A DNA stretch of 64,000 nt, from positions 62,001 to 126,000 of the forward strand of contig JAJDAO010000003.1 of assembly GCA_029261835.1 (NCBI GenBank), in the 5' to 3' direction. Every line of letters begins with the position of its first letter. Positions within the stretch are counted from its first letter, which is position 1. This document shows, piece after piece, positions 46,417 through 54,721 of the stretch. The notes below the pieces were generated by a model. That model ran no database searches and was not told the DNA's origin. It saw nothing but the letters and a program-made list of their open reading frames with translations. The position numbers and the translations under genes are program-made. The stretch is from Deltaproteobacteria bacterium. Lineage in GTDB: Bacteria > Myxococcota_A > UBA9160 > UBA4427.

Positions 46417-46785
46417 CTACTCCCTCGGCGCCCGCAAAGACAGGAGCCGGCTGAAGATAGATCGATGTCGAGCCACGACGGCGTACAGCCAATCGACGAT
46501 CCAGATGAAGGGCGCTCGGGCGAGCACACGACTCGAGCGTTGCCAACCGATTTCGCCTGCGATGAACAGGATTGCTCTTCCGGCCCGCAGGACATCTCCG
46601 TCGCGCGACACGACGTGTACGGCGCGCTCGCAAGCCGCTGCGAGGTCATCGGGGAGTGTCGCCGCAGCCTGCTGATAGGGCACGCACTCCAGCCGGTCTG
46701 CGGCTGACGTTCGTTGGAGCCAGGTGACGCAGCGACGGCAGAATCCGCACTCGCCGTCCCACAGCACGAGGTGCCGCTCGTTCAT
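46417..46785 (-). CDS. DCC-family (DUF393) thiol-disulfide protein
   Basis: A 122-residue protein with the DxxCxxC signature, LWDGECGFCRRCVTWL, near its start, the mark of the DCC family. These are thioredoxin-fold proteins of poorly known function. The motif has an additional cysteine in RRC. The start overlaps the stop of the split-barrel gene upstream as ATGA, so the two are translationally coupled. Confidence 0.85.
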   Translation of the reverse strand: MNERHLVLWDGECGFCRRCVTWLQRTSAADRLECVPYQQAAATLPDDLAAACERAVHVVSRDGDVLRAGRAILFIAGEIGWQRSSRVLARAPFIWIVDWLYAVVARHRSIFSRLLSLRAPRE

Positions 46786-47219
46786 CTCGAGTCGCCCGGC
46801 TCTCTCGCGACCACCGGATCCAGGCGTACCGCGATTGATCGTGAGGTGTCTTGCACGAGGCCGACCCAGGCATCGGCCCAGCCATATTTCCGACTCAGGA
46901 GATCGCGGATCTTGCGGTGCCCCCGTTCCCCCTGGACGGGGTGTGCGCGCAGTTGCAGGAGTTCACCGCCGAGCTGCATCTCGACCCGCGGATCTGCGAG
47001 GACATCGTGATACCAGGGACGCTCCGGTGTCGCCGACTCCAGCCACAGCGACTGCCGCTCGCGTGCGACCCAGACACGAGTAGCGCGCGTCGTGCCGCCC
47101 GCCTGCCGCGTGCTCAAGACGGCGACCTCCTGCGACTCGAGCGCCAGCCACGTGACGGCGCCGAAGGCAGCGGCTCCGATCAGGGCCGTAGCGATGGCGT
47201 AGGTCGCTCTCTTGGGCAT
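46782..47219 (-). CDS. Membrane-anchored split-barrel (PNPOx/deazaflavin-type) protein
   Basis: A 145-residue protein with an N-terminal membrane helix (about 7-27) followed by a small beta-barrel domain. ERPWYHDVLADPRVEMQLGGELLQL is split here as ERPWYHDVLADP and VEMQLGGELL; this pattern is typical of the flavin/F420-binding nitroreductase-like family. It may bind FMN or F420 on the far side of the membrane. ATG 47219 is preferred because the helix starts there. It is the first gene of a coupled operon with the DCC and GDT1 genes. Confidence 0.65.
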   Translation of the reverse strand: MPKRATYAIATALIGAAAFGAVTWLALESQEVAVLSTRQAGGTTRATRVWVARERQSLWLESATPERPWYHDVLADPRVEMQLGGELLQLRAHPVQGERGHRKIRDLLSRKYGWADAWVGLVQDTSRSIAVRLDPVVAREPGDSR

Positions 47220-47410
47220 CGGCCCCCGACTGTTGTGCTTCCTGCCTCGCGTGTGAGGGGAAGGCGGCGCTCGAGGCCTTTCGGCGGCCACGCCTCCGTC
47301 AGGCGCTCAGGATACTGTTGCAGCGTGAGGTTGCCCAGCTCGCCGGATGCGGTCGGCGGGTCGTGGGCGTCCCGGTGTCGAGCAGGTCGCACTGTCACGG
47401 CGCCGCAGCA

Positions 47411-48061
47411 GTGAGGGCCAACAGCGGTTATGCTGGCGTCGTGTTCTTCCTGGTGGCGCTCATCATCGCGGGTCTCTTCTTGCTGCATCGCCTGGTGCGC
47501 GGCTACCCACAGCCGCGTGAGCGCTACGTGGTGATCGGTGTCTGGGACGCCGCCTTCCTGGACGCCGCCGCCAGCACGTTCTTTCCCGCCGGTGGGTCCG
47601 TGCCGCTGTCCGGCCTGGAAGCGGATCTGCCCGGCTATGCCGACCGCTATCTGGCGAGCCTTCCGTCGCGTCAACGCCTCTTGATCCGCGCCCTCTTCAT
47701 GCTTTTCGAACAGTCGACGATCGTTCTTCCCGCCCGCGGACTGGGCGCCTTCCGCCGCTTCTCTTCCATGACGCCCGAGCAGCGAAAGGTGGTGCTGCGC
47801 GGCTGGGCCGAGAGCCGTTTCTATCTGCGCAGATTTGCCTTCACCGCGCTCAAGGCGGTGCTCATCATGGGCTATTTCGGGCGCCCCGAATGCCTGCAGT
47901 TTCTGGAGGTCGAGTCGTTCGAGATCGAGACGCCGATTGCCCGCGCGGATCTTCTCTACCCCCCGATCGGCCAGGCTCTGGAGAGCATCCAGTACGCTGA
48001 GGCGGATCTCACGCCCCCGAGCGATGGCACGCCGGTCAACATGGCGGAGGGAATTCGGTGA
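47411..48061 (+). CDS. Membrane-anchored gluconate-2-dehydrogenase-subunit-3-like protein
   Basis: A 216-residue protein with one N-terminal helix (VVFFLVALIIAGLFLLHRLV) and a helical domain with AFLDAAASTFFPAGG and MTPEQRKVVLRGWAES, the pattern of subunit 3 of gluconate 2-dehydrogenase-like complexes. Its stop overlaps the start of the GMC oxidoreductase as GTGA, so the pair should be made in step. Subunit 3 proteins support assembly or export of the GMC subunit. The start is uncertain: GTG 47411 or 47441, neither with a good ribosome site. Confidence 0.65.
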   Translation: MRANSGYAGVVFFLVALIIAGLFLLHRLVRGYPQPRERYVVIGVWDAAFLDAAASTFFPAGGSVPLSGLEADLPGYADRYLASLPSRQRLLIRALFMLFEQSTIVLPARGLGAFRRFSSMTPEQRKVVLRGWAESRFYLRRFAFTALKAVLIMGYFGRPECLQFLEVESFEIETPIARADLLYPPIGQALESIQYAEADLTPPSDGTPVNMAEGIR

Positions 48062-49599
48062 GCGCGGCGAGCCAGCAAGACGGCGAGGTGCGCGTCTTCG
48101 CCCAGTACGACCGGGACTTCAGTGAGGAGGCGGACGTGGTCGTGGTCGGCTCGGGTCCCGCTGGCGCGGTCGTCAGCTACGAGCTTGCTCGCGCCGGCAA
48201 GAGCGTCGTCCTGGTCGAAGAGGGCCCTCCCTTCACGCCGCGCGATTTCAGGCGCGACGGGAACATCTCGATGGCGCGCACCATGCGCGAGGGTGGCCTG
48301 CGCGCCACCACCGGGACGTTCATGCCGGTGATGCAGGCCAACTGCCTGGGAGGCGCGTCGCTCATCAACTCCGCCATCTGTGTGCGTCCGCCCGATTTCG
48401 TATTCGATGAGTGGTCCTCGCGATTCGATCTGGAAGAGAGCAGCCGGGCCGATCTCGATCCCCATTTCGATGCCGTCGGCGAGTTCCTGGGAGTCGCCCC
48501 GACGCCGCAGAACGTTCAGGGACGACGCAACCTGCTCTTCAAGCGCGGCTGTGACGCGATGGGCTACTCGAGTGAGCCGGTCGAGCGCAACGTGCGGGGA
48601 TGTCGCGGGAGTGGCGAGTGCTTCACCGGCTGCAGAGCACGCGCCAAGCAGAGCATGGACATCAGCTACATCCCGGAAGCGATTCGTCTCGGCGCGCGCG
48701 TGTTGACGTCGCTGCAGGTTCAGCGCGTCATGAGCATCGGCCGGCGAGCTTGGGGTGTCGAAGGGCAGGTCGTGGAGCCCTTGAGCGGGCGCACCAGTCA
48801 CCGCTTCAAGGTGAACGCCCGGCTGGTCGTGCTCGCGGCTGGCTGCACGGCGACGCCCGTGCTGCTGCTCAAGAGCGGCGATCTCGCCAATAGCTCTCGC
48901 CAGGTCGGACGCAATCTGCAGTTTCATCCCGGCTGTGCCGTCGCCGGCGTCTTCCCGGAGCCGGTGAATCCGCGCTTCGGCGCAACGCAGAGCTACCACT
49001 CCCTGCACTTCCTGCGTGAGGGATTCAAGATGGAGACGATGTGGGCGGCGCCCGCTGCGCTCGCGGTTCGCCTGCCGGGCCTCGGTCACGAGCTGCTGGA
49101 CCGCTTCTCCCAGTTCGGCCGTATGGCGGTCTGGGATGCCATCTCGAGCACGCACCAGTCGGTCGGCAGCGTGAGAGCTCGCTTCGACTCGATGGATCCC
49201 GCCATGAGCTGGCGACTGCACCCCGAGGACGCCAAGCTGATGGCCCGTTCGATCCACGCCCTGGCGCAGATCTTCTTTGCCGCGGGTGCGGAAAAGATCC
49301 TGCCCGGCGTGCACGGCCTGCCCGATGAGATGAGTTCATCCGAGGAGGCCGAGCGGTTGCTGCAGCATCCGGTTCGCCCGACGGATCTGGTGATCGCCAG
49401 CTCTCATGTCTTCTGCACGACCCGCATGCACGGCGATGCCGACAAGGGCGTCGTGGACGAGATCGGAAAGTGCCACGACTTCGAGAACCTCTACATCGCG
49501 GACACGGGCATCTTCCCGCGCTGTCCGTCGGTCAACCCGATGTTCACCGTGATGGCTCTGGCGCGACGCCAGGCGCTCGCTATCGCGGATCGGATCTAG
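48058..49599 (+). CDS. GMC-family FAD oxidoreductase
   Basis: A 513-residue flavoprotein. The FAD motif is VVVVGSGPAGAVVSYELARAG, split in two here (VVVVGSGPAGA, VVSYELARAG), followed by the GMC strand GLRATTGTFMPVM and LGGASLINSAICVR. The C terminus has the substrate-side histidine region CTTRMHGDADKGVV and the closing SVNPMFTVMALARRQA. It probably oxidises a sugar, alcohol or sterol; the Cys-rich GCRGSGECFTGCRARAK stretch is typical of long-chain-alcohol/cholesterol-oxidase-like GMC proteins. It pairs with the upstream membrane protein. Confidence 0.88.
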   Translation: MSAASQQDGEVRVFAQYDRDFSEEADVVVVGSGPAGAVVSYELARAGKSVVLVEEGPPFTPRDFRRDGNISMARTMREGGLRATTGTFMPVMQANCLGGASLINSAICVRPPDFVFDEWSSRFDLEESSRADLDPHFDAVGEFLGVAPTPQNVQGRRNLLFKRGCDAMGYSSEPVERNVRGCRGSGECFTGCRARAKQSMDISYIPEAIRLGARVLTSLQVQRVMSIGRRAWGVEGQVVEPLSGRTSHRFKVNARLVVLAAGCTATPVLLLKSGDLANSSRQVGRNLQFHPGCAVAGVFPEPVNPRFGATQSYHSLHFLREGFKMETMWAAPAALAVRLPGLGHELLDRFSQFGRMAVWDAISSTHQSVGSVRARFDSMDPAMSWRLHPEDAKLMARSIHALAQIFFAAGAEKILPGVHGLPDEMSSSEEAERLLQHPVRPTDLVIASSHVFCTTRMHGDADKGVVDEIGKCHDFENLYIADTGIFPRCPSVNPMFTVMALARRQALAIADRI

Positions 49600-49601
49600 C
49601 C

Positions 49602-50063
49602 GTGCCCGACGGCGGCGATCCGATTGCCGACGAGCTCGCGCGGGTCTGGCGGAGTGCGGAGCCGGGCAAGTTGGTGGGCCGAGGGCACCCAGTGGGTGAT
49701 TTTCTCGAGGCCTACGACTGGCAGGTGCTCGAGAACACCGAAGGGCATCTGCGCGTCGCGGCCCATCTGCCGGCCCAGGTTCGCAATCCCCGAGGGAAGC
49801 TCTTCGGAGGCTTCACTGCCACCTACGCGGATTTCATGGCCCTCCACACCTTCTGGGCGGGCCGGGACCCGCAGCCGGGGCATCCCTGGCTCGTCACGCT
49901 CAACATGCGCCTGGACTACTACGCCCCCATCGCCGGCGACCACTTCGAGATGGACAGCCGCATCGTGAATCGCCGGGGTTCGACGTGTTGGGTCGAGACA
50001 CACTTCATCGACCCCGAGGGGCCACTGCTGGCTTTTGCCTATACGACGCTGAAGGCGCTCTGA
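49602..50063 (+). CDS. PaaI/4HBT-type hotdog thioesterase
   Basis: A 153-residue hotdog-fold protein: RNPRGKLFGGFTATYADFMALHTFWAG holds the central helix, and VTLNMRLDYYAPI plus LLAFAYTTLKAL the later strands. Such enzymes hydrolyse acyl-CoA thioesters. The GTG start is 2 bases after the GMC gene stop, so it belongs to that operon. The substrate is unknown. Confidence 0.8.
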   Translation: MPDGGDPIADELARVWRSAEPGKLVGRGHPVGDFLEAYDWQVLENTEGHLRVAAHLPAQVRNPRGKLFGGFTATYADFMALHTFWAGRDPQPGHPWLVTLNMRLDYYAPIAGDHFEMDSRIVNRRGSTCWVETHFIDPEGPLLAFAYTTLKAL

Positions 50064-50194
50064 CGCGCCGCCGCAGCACGCCGACCCGCGCCAGAGTGAG
50101 CGCTGGCGGCAACTCGGGCGCAAAGTGGGCTTCACTCCAGACGGAAGGCGGCCGATGCAAGGGGGACCCACGGGTTCGGAGGGAGAGACGACCC

Positions 50195-50545
50195 ATGCGC
50201 GCCTTCATCGCCTTGATCGCCGTTCTGGCGCTGCTCGCCCCGGCCCTCGCCGTGGCCAAGGCGGAGCGGCGATACACCAACAAGCAGCTCTGCCGGCGTA
50301 TGACCAAGCAGATCGGCCACTTCGAGAACGTCGTGCTCAAGCAGGCAGAGGATCGCGGCAACGATCAATGGGCCGATGCGACGCTCGATCACATCAATCG
50401 AATGAAGAACCGACGCGCCGATCGGTGCCCCGAGTGGGGCAAGCAGCGCAGCACACTCGCCAAGGCCAAGGAGCAGGCCGACAAGGCCAAGAGAGTGCTG
50501 AAGCGGGCGGCCAAGGCCGCGGCCAGCTATTTCAGCGGCCTCTGA
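50195..50545 (+). CDS. Small secreted Lys/Arg-rich protein (hypothetical)
   Basis: A 116-residue protein with a clear signal peptide (MRAFIALIAVLALLAPALAVA). The mature part is helical and very basic, with two cysteines (LCRRMTKQIG and DRCPEWG) that could form a disulfide, and a C-terminal coiled region KEQADKAKRVLKRAAKAA. I do not recognise the family. GGAGGGAGAG precedes the ATG. It may bind an anionic polymer such as DNA, lipopolysaccharide or an acidic polysaccharide, by charge alone. Confidence 0.7.
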   Translation: MRAFIALIAVLALLAPALAVAKAERRYTNKQLCRRMTKQIGHFENVVLKQAEDRGNDQWADATLDHINRMKNRRADRCPEWGKQRSTLAKAKEQADKAKRVLKRAAKAAASYFSGL

Positions 50546-50667
50546 GAGCGATCTCATCGGGTCGCTGCTGTGACGGCGCTCGAGAGACACCACCGCAAGT
50601 TGCTGCCGAGTTGCGGTGGCGGGCCGGCGGATTCGCTATTTCATCTGGCGAAGTGGTGGTTGCAAGC

Positions 50668-51558
50668 ATGCCTGCCGGAGCGACGCCAGAGATCGTCGGT
50701 TGCCGCGGTTCGTTCGCTCGAATCTGCAGAGCGGTCGCGTGGCGTGCGGCACCATCGTTGGCTCTGCTGCTGACGATCGCCTCGGCGGGCCCCGCCATCG
50801 GGCGCGACAGGGGTGCCGACGGCGAGTTCGAAGAGCGCACGTCTTCACACTTCGTTCTCTATCAGGATGTCGACATCGACCAGACGTCCGGGTTCCACGG
50901 CTCGCGTCGCTTCGAACAGCGGCTGCTCACTGTGCTCGAGTCCGCCTATGACGACATGGCTGATCAGCTCGGGCTCCGGCCCGGGCGTCGGATCGTCGTG
51001 GTGGTCTACGACCCCGGGGTCTTCGACGCGCGTTTCGCGGGCCTCTTTCGTTTTCCCGCAGCCGGCTTCTATGGCAGCCGGGTGCACATTCGCGGCGATA
51101 CGGTCGTGAGCGAACCGCTCGTGCGCGTGCTTCATCACGAACTCGTCCACGCGGCGTTCGACCGCGAGGCCCCCTCGCTCGTGCTGCCGGCTTGGCTCAA
51201 CGAGGGAATCGCCGAGTGGTTTCAGTCGCGCAGCGCGGGCAAACGTCGACTGTTCCCCGCCGAGCGGGCCTATCTCGAGCAGGTCGCCGAGCGGGGTCGG
51301 CTGTTCTCACTTCGCGACATGATGCAGCCGAGCTTCTCAGCTCTTGGGCCGCAAGGCGCGCGCCTCGCCTACCTGCAGTCGTATGCCTTCATCGAATACC
51401 TGGCGCGATCGTATGGCGAGCGTTCGCTGCGCGAGCTGATTCAGCACCAGCTGCGAGGTGGCGATCTCGATCGCGCCATCCGGCGCACCTTCCGCCGGAA
51501 TCTCGCCGATCTGGAGGCTCGTTACCTGGCCGAGCTGGGTGCCGGCCGGCGGCGTTGA
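50668..51558 (+). CDS. Exported gluzincin metallopeptidase (peptidase MA-like)
   Basis: A 296-residue protein with an N-terminal hydrophobic segment (about 25-45) that should be a signal peptide or anchor. The zinc site is HHELVHAAFD with the third ligand in LNEGIAEWFQ, the gluzincin pattern of the peptidase MA family. Substrates of the family are mostly unknown. The ATG at 50668 fits the signal peptide; longer frames run into the preceding gene. The middle SRVHIRGDTVV strand and the C-terminal helical repeat LRELIQHQLRGGDLDRAIRR support the call. Confidence 0.8.
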   Translation: MPAGATPEIVGCRGSFARICRAVAWRAAPSLALLLTIASAGPAIGRDRGADGEFEERTSSHFVLYQDVDIDQTSGFHGSRRFEQRLLTVLESAYDDMADQLGLRPGRRIVVVVYDPGVFDARFAGLFRFPAAGFYGSRVHIRGDTVVSEPLVRVLHHELVHAAFDREAPSLVLPAWLNEGIAEWFQSRSAGKRRLFPAERAYLEQVAERGRLFSLRDMMQPSFSALGPQGARLAYLQSYAFIEYLARSYGERSLRELIQHQLRGGDLDRAIRRTFRRNLADLEARYLAELGAGRRR

Positions 51559-51661
51559 TCGGGCGGAGTGCTCTGCCGCCCTGATGCGAGATACGGATCA
51601 GGGCTCCACCGCGATGCGCGCGGGATTGCTCACAGTGACGTATCGGGGCTAGCCTGCGCCC

Positions 51662-52720
51662 GTGACTCGACTCACTAGACTCGTCGGCATCGTCCTCCTG
51701 TGCTCGTCCATCGTGACTTCGGGTAGCGCCGCCGCTCCAGATGCGGCGCAGACACCGGGCGAGACGGATGCGGACGTAGCCGAGCAACAGAGCCAGCGCC
51801 GGCCGCTCAGACGGGTTGCCGAGTTTGCCCCGGCCGGCGTGATTCTGGACCACACGCACGAGCGCGGCGAGTGGACGTTCTCGTACCGCTACGTCCGCAG
51901 GCAGAGAGACGGTTTGCTCAGCGGGAAACGCACGCCGACTGCGGCGGAGATTCAAGCCACAGGCTACCAGGTGGTGCCACGCTCTCAGCAGGCCAACCTA
52001 CACACCTTCGGCGTGATGTACGCTCCGCGTGATCGGCTCACGTTCGCGATTCTCCTCCCCTTCATCGAGCGTAGGATGGAAATCGACCGCAACGGAGCGC
52101 GAGAGACGATCTACAGCGACGGTATCGGTGACGCGAGGCTCGTCTTTCTGGTGCCCTTCATTCAGAAGGGGAGCGAGAAGACTCACATCAACGTCGGGAT
52201 CAGCTTTCCGACGGGCAGCATTCGGGAGCGCGACGCTGCGGGCTTGCGGCTCCCCTATTCGATGCAGCTCGGCTCGGGCTCGTGGGATGCGCATTGGGGC
52301 ATCACCTACATCGGACGCTACCGCTGGTTCTCCTGGGGTAGCCAATTCGAGGGGCTCTACCGGCTCGCGAGCAACGATTTGGGCTATCGCAAAGGAACGA
52401 TCTATCAGGCTTCTGCGTGGTTCGCCGGCAGCCCGTCGAAATGGCTCAGCGCTTCATTACGCCTCGGCTGGACTCGTACCGGAAACGTGCACGCAGCCGA
52501 CTCCCAACTCGAGAGCAGCAAGGCCGTGAACCCGCTGAACGACGGTCTGTTCCAGGGGGGCACGCGGATCGATATCGGGCCCGGGCTGAATCTGCTGGTG
52601 CCCATATTCGGCGGCCAGCATCTTGCCCTCGAAGCGACCTGGCCCGTGTACCAGCGCCTCGACGGGCTACAGCTGGCAGATCAGGTGACTTTCACCGCCA
52701 GCTGGCAGTGGGTGTACTGA
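51662..52720 (+). CDS. Outer-membrane beta-barrel protein (phenol-degradation MetA-like)
   Basis: A 352-residue exported protein with signal peptide (GTG start, cleavage near GSAAAPDA). The mature protein is a series of amphipathic strands with many aromatic residues and ends in WQWVY, a typical outer-membrane C terminus. VILDHTHERGEWTFSYRY and FGVMYAPRDRLTFAILLPF resemble the PF13557-type family. The pore cargo, if any, is unknown. A hairpin follows the stop codon. Confidence 0.7.
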   Translation: MTRLTRLVGIVLLCSSIVTSGSAAAPDAAQTPGETDADVAEQQSQRRPLRRVAEFAPAGVILDHTHERGEWTFSYRYVRRQRDGLLSGKRTPTAAEIQATGYQVVPRSQQANLHTFGVMYAPRDRLTFAILLPFIERRMEIDRNGARETIYSDGIGDARLVFLVPFIQKGSEKTHINVGISFPTGSIRERDAAGLRLPYSMQLGSGSWDAHWGITYIGRYRWFSWGSQFEGLYRLASNDLGYRKGTIYQASAWFAGSPSKWLSASLRLGWTRTGNVHAADSQLESSKAVNPLNDGLFQGGTRIDIGPGLNLLVPIFGGQHLALEATWPVYQRLDGLQLADQVTFTASWQWVY

Positions 52721-52726
52721 AGGGTC

Positions 52727-52745
52727 GGGCTCGGGGCACGAGCCC
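52727..52745 (+). terminator. Hairpin after the beta-barrel gene
   Basis: GGGCTCG-GGGCA-CGAGCCC forms a 7-bp perfect stem with a 5-base loop, 7 bases after the stop codon. It lacks a T-run, like other hairpins in this GC-rich window. Confidence 0.45.
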
Positions 52746-52955
52746 TCGCCGCCGAGTAGATCGTAGACCGGGGTGCGGGTTTCCACTCATGGGAGCTTCC
52801 GGTCATTGTCGTCGAGCCGCCACGATAGTGCTGTTTCGTACGCCACCAGAACGGGCCCGGCGGGGCATGGGCCAGATGAGTTACAGCCACGGCGTAGATC
52901 TCCGATGTGTTGAGAGGACACCCCGCGAAGAGTCATGGGCAGAGGGAGACAGCGC

Positions 52956-53240
52956 ATGCCGGTCAACTGCTGGGAATTCAAATCGTGCGGCAGGGAGCCC
53001 GGCGGGTCGCGAGTGGCCGAGCTGGGTACGTGTCCGGCGGCGACCGATGCCGCGAATGAGGGCGTGAATCGAGGCAGGATGTCCGGCCGCGTCTGCTGGG
53101 CCGTCGCGGGCACGCTCTGCGGTGGTGAGGTTCAGGGGTCCTCAGCCAAGAAGAGAGCCAGCTGCTTCGCGTGTGACTTCTTTGAGCAGGTCCGGCTGGA
53201 AGAGGGAGACGGTTTCCACCTCCTCTGCCCCGAGCGCTGA
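52956..53240 (+). CDS. Two-CW-domain cysteine-rich protein
   Basis: A 94-residue soluble protein starting MPVNCWEFKSCGREPGG. Repeated Cys-Trp motifs (NCWEFKSCG and VCWAVAGTLCGG) plus CFACDFF are typical of the two-CW family seen widely in deltaproteobacteria, often next to signalling proteins. It probably binds a metal or forms disulfides. ATG 52956 follows AGGGAGA and removes a short Arg-rich extension. A diguanylate cyclase gene comes 226 bases later. Confidence 0.8.
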   Translation: MPVNCWEFKSCGREPGGSRVAELGTCPAATDAANEGVNRGRMSGRVCWAVAGTLCGGEVQGSSAKKRASCFACDFFEQVRLEEGDGFHLLCPER

Positions 53241-53294
53241 GAGTCCCGCCAGCCGCCGCCGCCGCTACTGCTCGAGGACCGTGCCCAGGCCAGT

Positions 53295-53316
53295 CTTGCC
53301 GGCGGCTTGCCGGCGG
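53295..53316 (+). repeat. 11-bp perfect tandem repeat
   Basis: CTTGCCGGCGG occurs twice in a row in the gap between the two-CW and diguanylate cyclase genes. It is short and may be slippage; each unit contains the palindrome GCCGGC. Confidence 0.3.
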
Positions 53317-53466
53317 TCATCGCTACTGGATCGTCCGGATGTGGCGACTGCGGTCAAGACTCGACTTCGCCAAGCCGAGAAGTCACTAGAACGTCAGTGA
53401 AATGCCCGAGCAGACGTGGCCCGCGCATGTCCCGGGCTCTTGGTTGGACGAGCGGTGGGCAACTTC

Positions 53467-54711
53467 ATGAAACGCATCTTCTATTACACCGGCGAAACTC
53501 CGGCCTGGGGAGAGCTGGAGGCCGCCGAGGAGAACCGCAAGCGCATTCTGCTCGTCATCCAGGCGCGTTGGGCGGCCTTGGGGCTGCTGGCGTTCTACGG
53601 CCTCTTTTTGCGCGTTGTCTACGCCTCACAGTCCGATGTCGAGGTTCCCTTCGAGCAGGAAGTCATGGCCGGGGCAGCTCTTGCCTTCGTGGTCGCCTAC
53701 AACACGTGGTATCACCTGACACACCGCTGGTGGGCCCGGGTCCGCGTCGCGAATAGCCTCCAGCTTCTCTTCGACCTGTTCGTGATCACCTACCTCGTGC
53801 ATTTCTCTGGCGGAGTTCAGAGCTGGTTCTGGTCCGTGTATGTGCTTCTGACGCTGGAGGCCGCCTTCCTGCTGGAAGACAAGCGCGCGGTCTGGGCCGT
53901 CGGGGCCTGCGGGGCGCTGCTCTACGGCGCTCTGCTGACGGCCGAGTATCACGACGTCATTCCAGCAATCTCGATGCCGCTCAAGGGTGCTCGCTCGCAG
54001 CACCAGTTCGCATACGAGATGACGACTTGGGGCTGGGTCTCACTGATGAACGCGGCCGTCGCTCTGATCGGTACGCATCTGATGAGTATCGTTCGCCTGC
54101 GGCAAGAGCAGCTCGAGGAGCTCGGCGTTCGGGATGGCCTGACCGGACTCTACAATCGCCGCTACTTCTTTCACCGCCTGCGTGGTGAGATCGAGCGCTG
54201 CCGGCGCTATGGCCGCCACCTCTCCCTGCTGATGATCGATGTCGACGACTTCAAGAAATTCAACGACAAGTACGGTCACCTGGAAGGCGACGAGGCGCTG
54301 AAGTCGGTGGGTCGGATCTTGGCCTCGAGTATTCGGCGCAGTGATGCGCCGCCGACCTACGAGCTGGATATCCCCTGCCGCTATGGCGGCGAAGAGTTCG
54401 TGATCATCCTGCCCGAAACCGAGGGTGAGGTCGCGCTGGGCGTCGCGGAGCGTCTACGCGGTCTGCTGGTCGCCGAGGCGGCTGTCGTAACGGCCGAGCG
54501 CATCCGGAGAAACGTCGCCGACAGCGAGGTCCACGGCCGAAAGATCACCGTCAGCCTCGGAGTCAGCACCTATCCCGGGCACGGAGACGGGGCCGACGAT
54601 CTGGTTCGCGGTGCTGACGAAGCGCTCTACGTCGCGAAGGCCCAGGGGAAGAATTGCGTCTTTCTCGCACCCTACGCCGAGAAACCGCCCGACCCCATGG
54701 ACGCTTCATAA
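53467..54711 (+). CDS. Membrane diguanylate cyclase (GGEEF)
   Basis: A 414-residue protein with about six N-terminal helices (30-210) forming a membrane sensor, then a GGDEF domain from GVRDGLTGLYNRR. The active site is RYGGEEF (306-311) with MIDVDDFKKFND as the metal-binding strand, so it should make cyclic di-GMP. Arg290-Asp293 (RRSD) could be the inhibitory site, but an extra stretch of about eight residues separates it from GGEEF compared with the usual five-residue gap. A second insertion (about 330-345) lies after the GGEEF strand. ATG 53467 is chosen because the hydrophobic part begins soon after. Confidence 0.9.
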   Translation: MKRIFYYTGETPAWGELEAAEENRKRILLVIQARWAALGLLAFYGLFLRVVYASQSDVEVPFEQEVMAGAALAFVVAYNTWYHLTHRWWARVRVANSLQLLFDLFVITYLVHFSGGVQSWFWSVYVLLTLEAAFLLEDKRAVWAVGACGALLYGALLTAEYHDVIPAISMPLKGARSQHQFAYEMTTWGWVSLMNAAVALIGTHLMSIVRLRQEQLEELGVRDGLTGLYNRRYFFHRLRGEIERCRRYGRHLSLLMIDVDDFKKFNDKYGHLEGDEALKSVGRILASSIRRSDAPPTYELDIPCRYGGEEFVIILPETEGEVALGVAERLRGLLVAEAAVVTAERIRRNVADSEVHGRKITVSLGVSTYPGHGDGADDLVRGADEALYVAKAQGKNCVFLAPYAEKPPDPMDAS

Positions 54712-54721
54712 TCCGCTCGTA

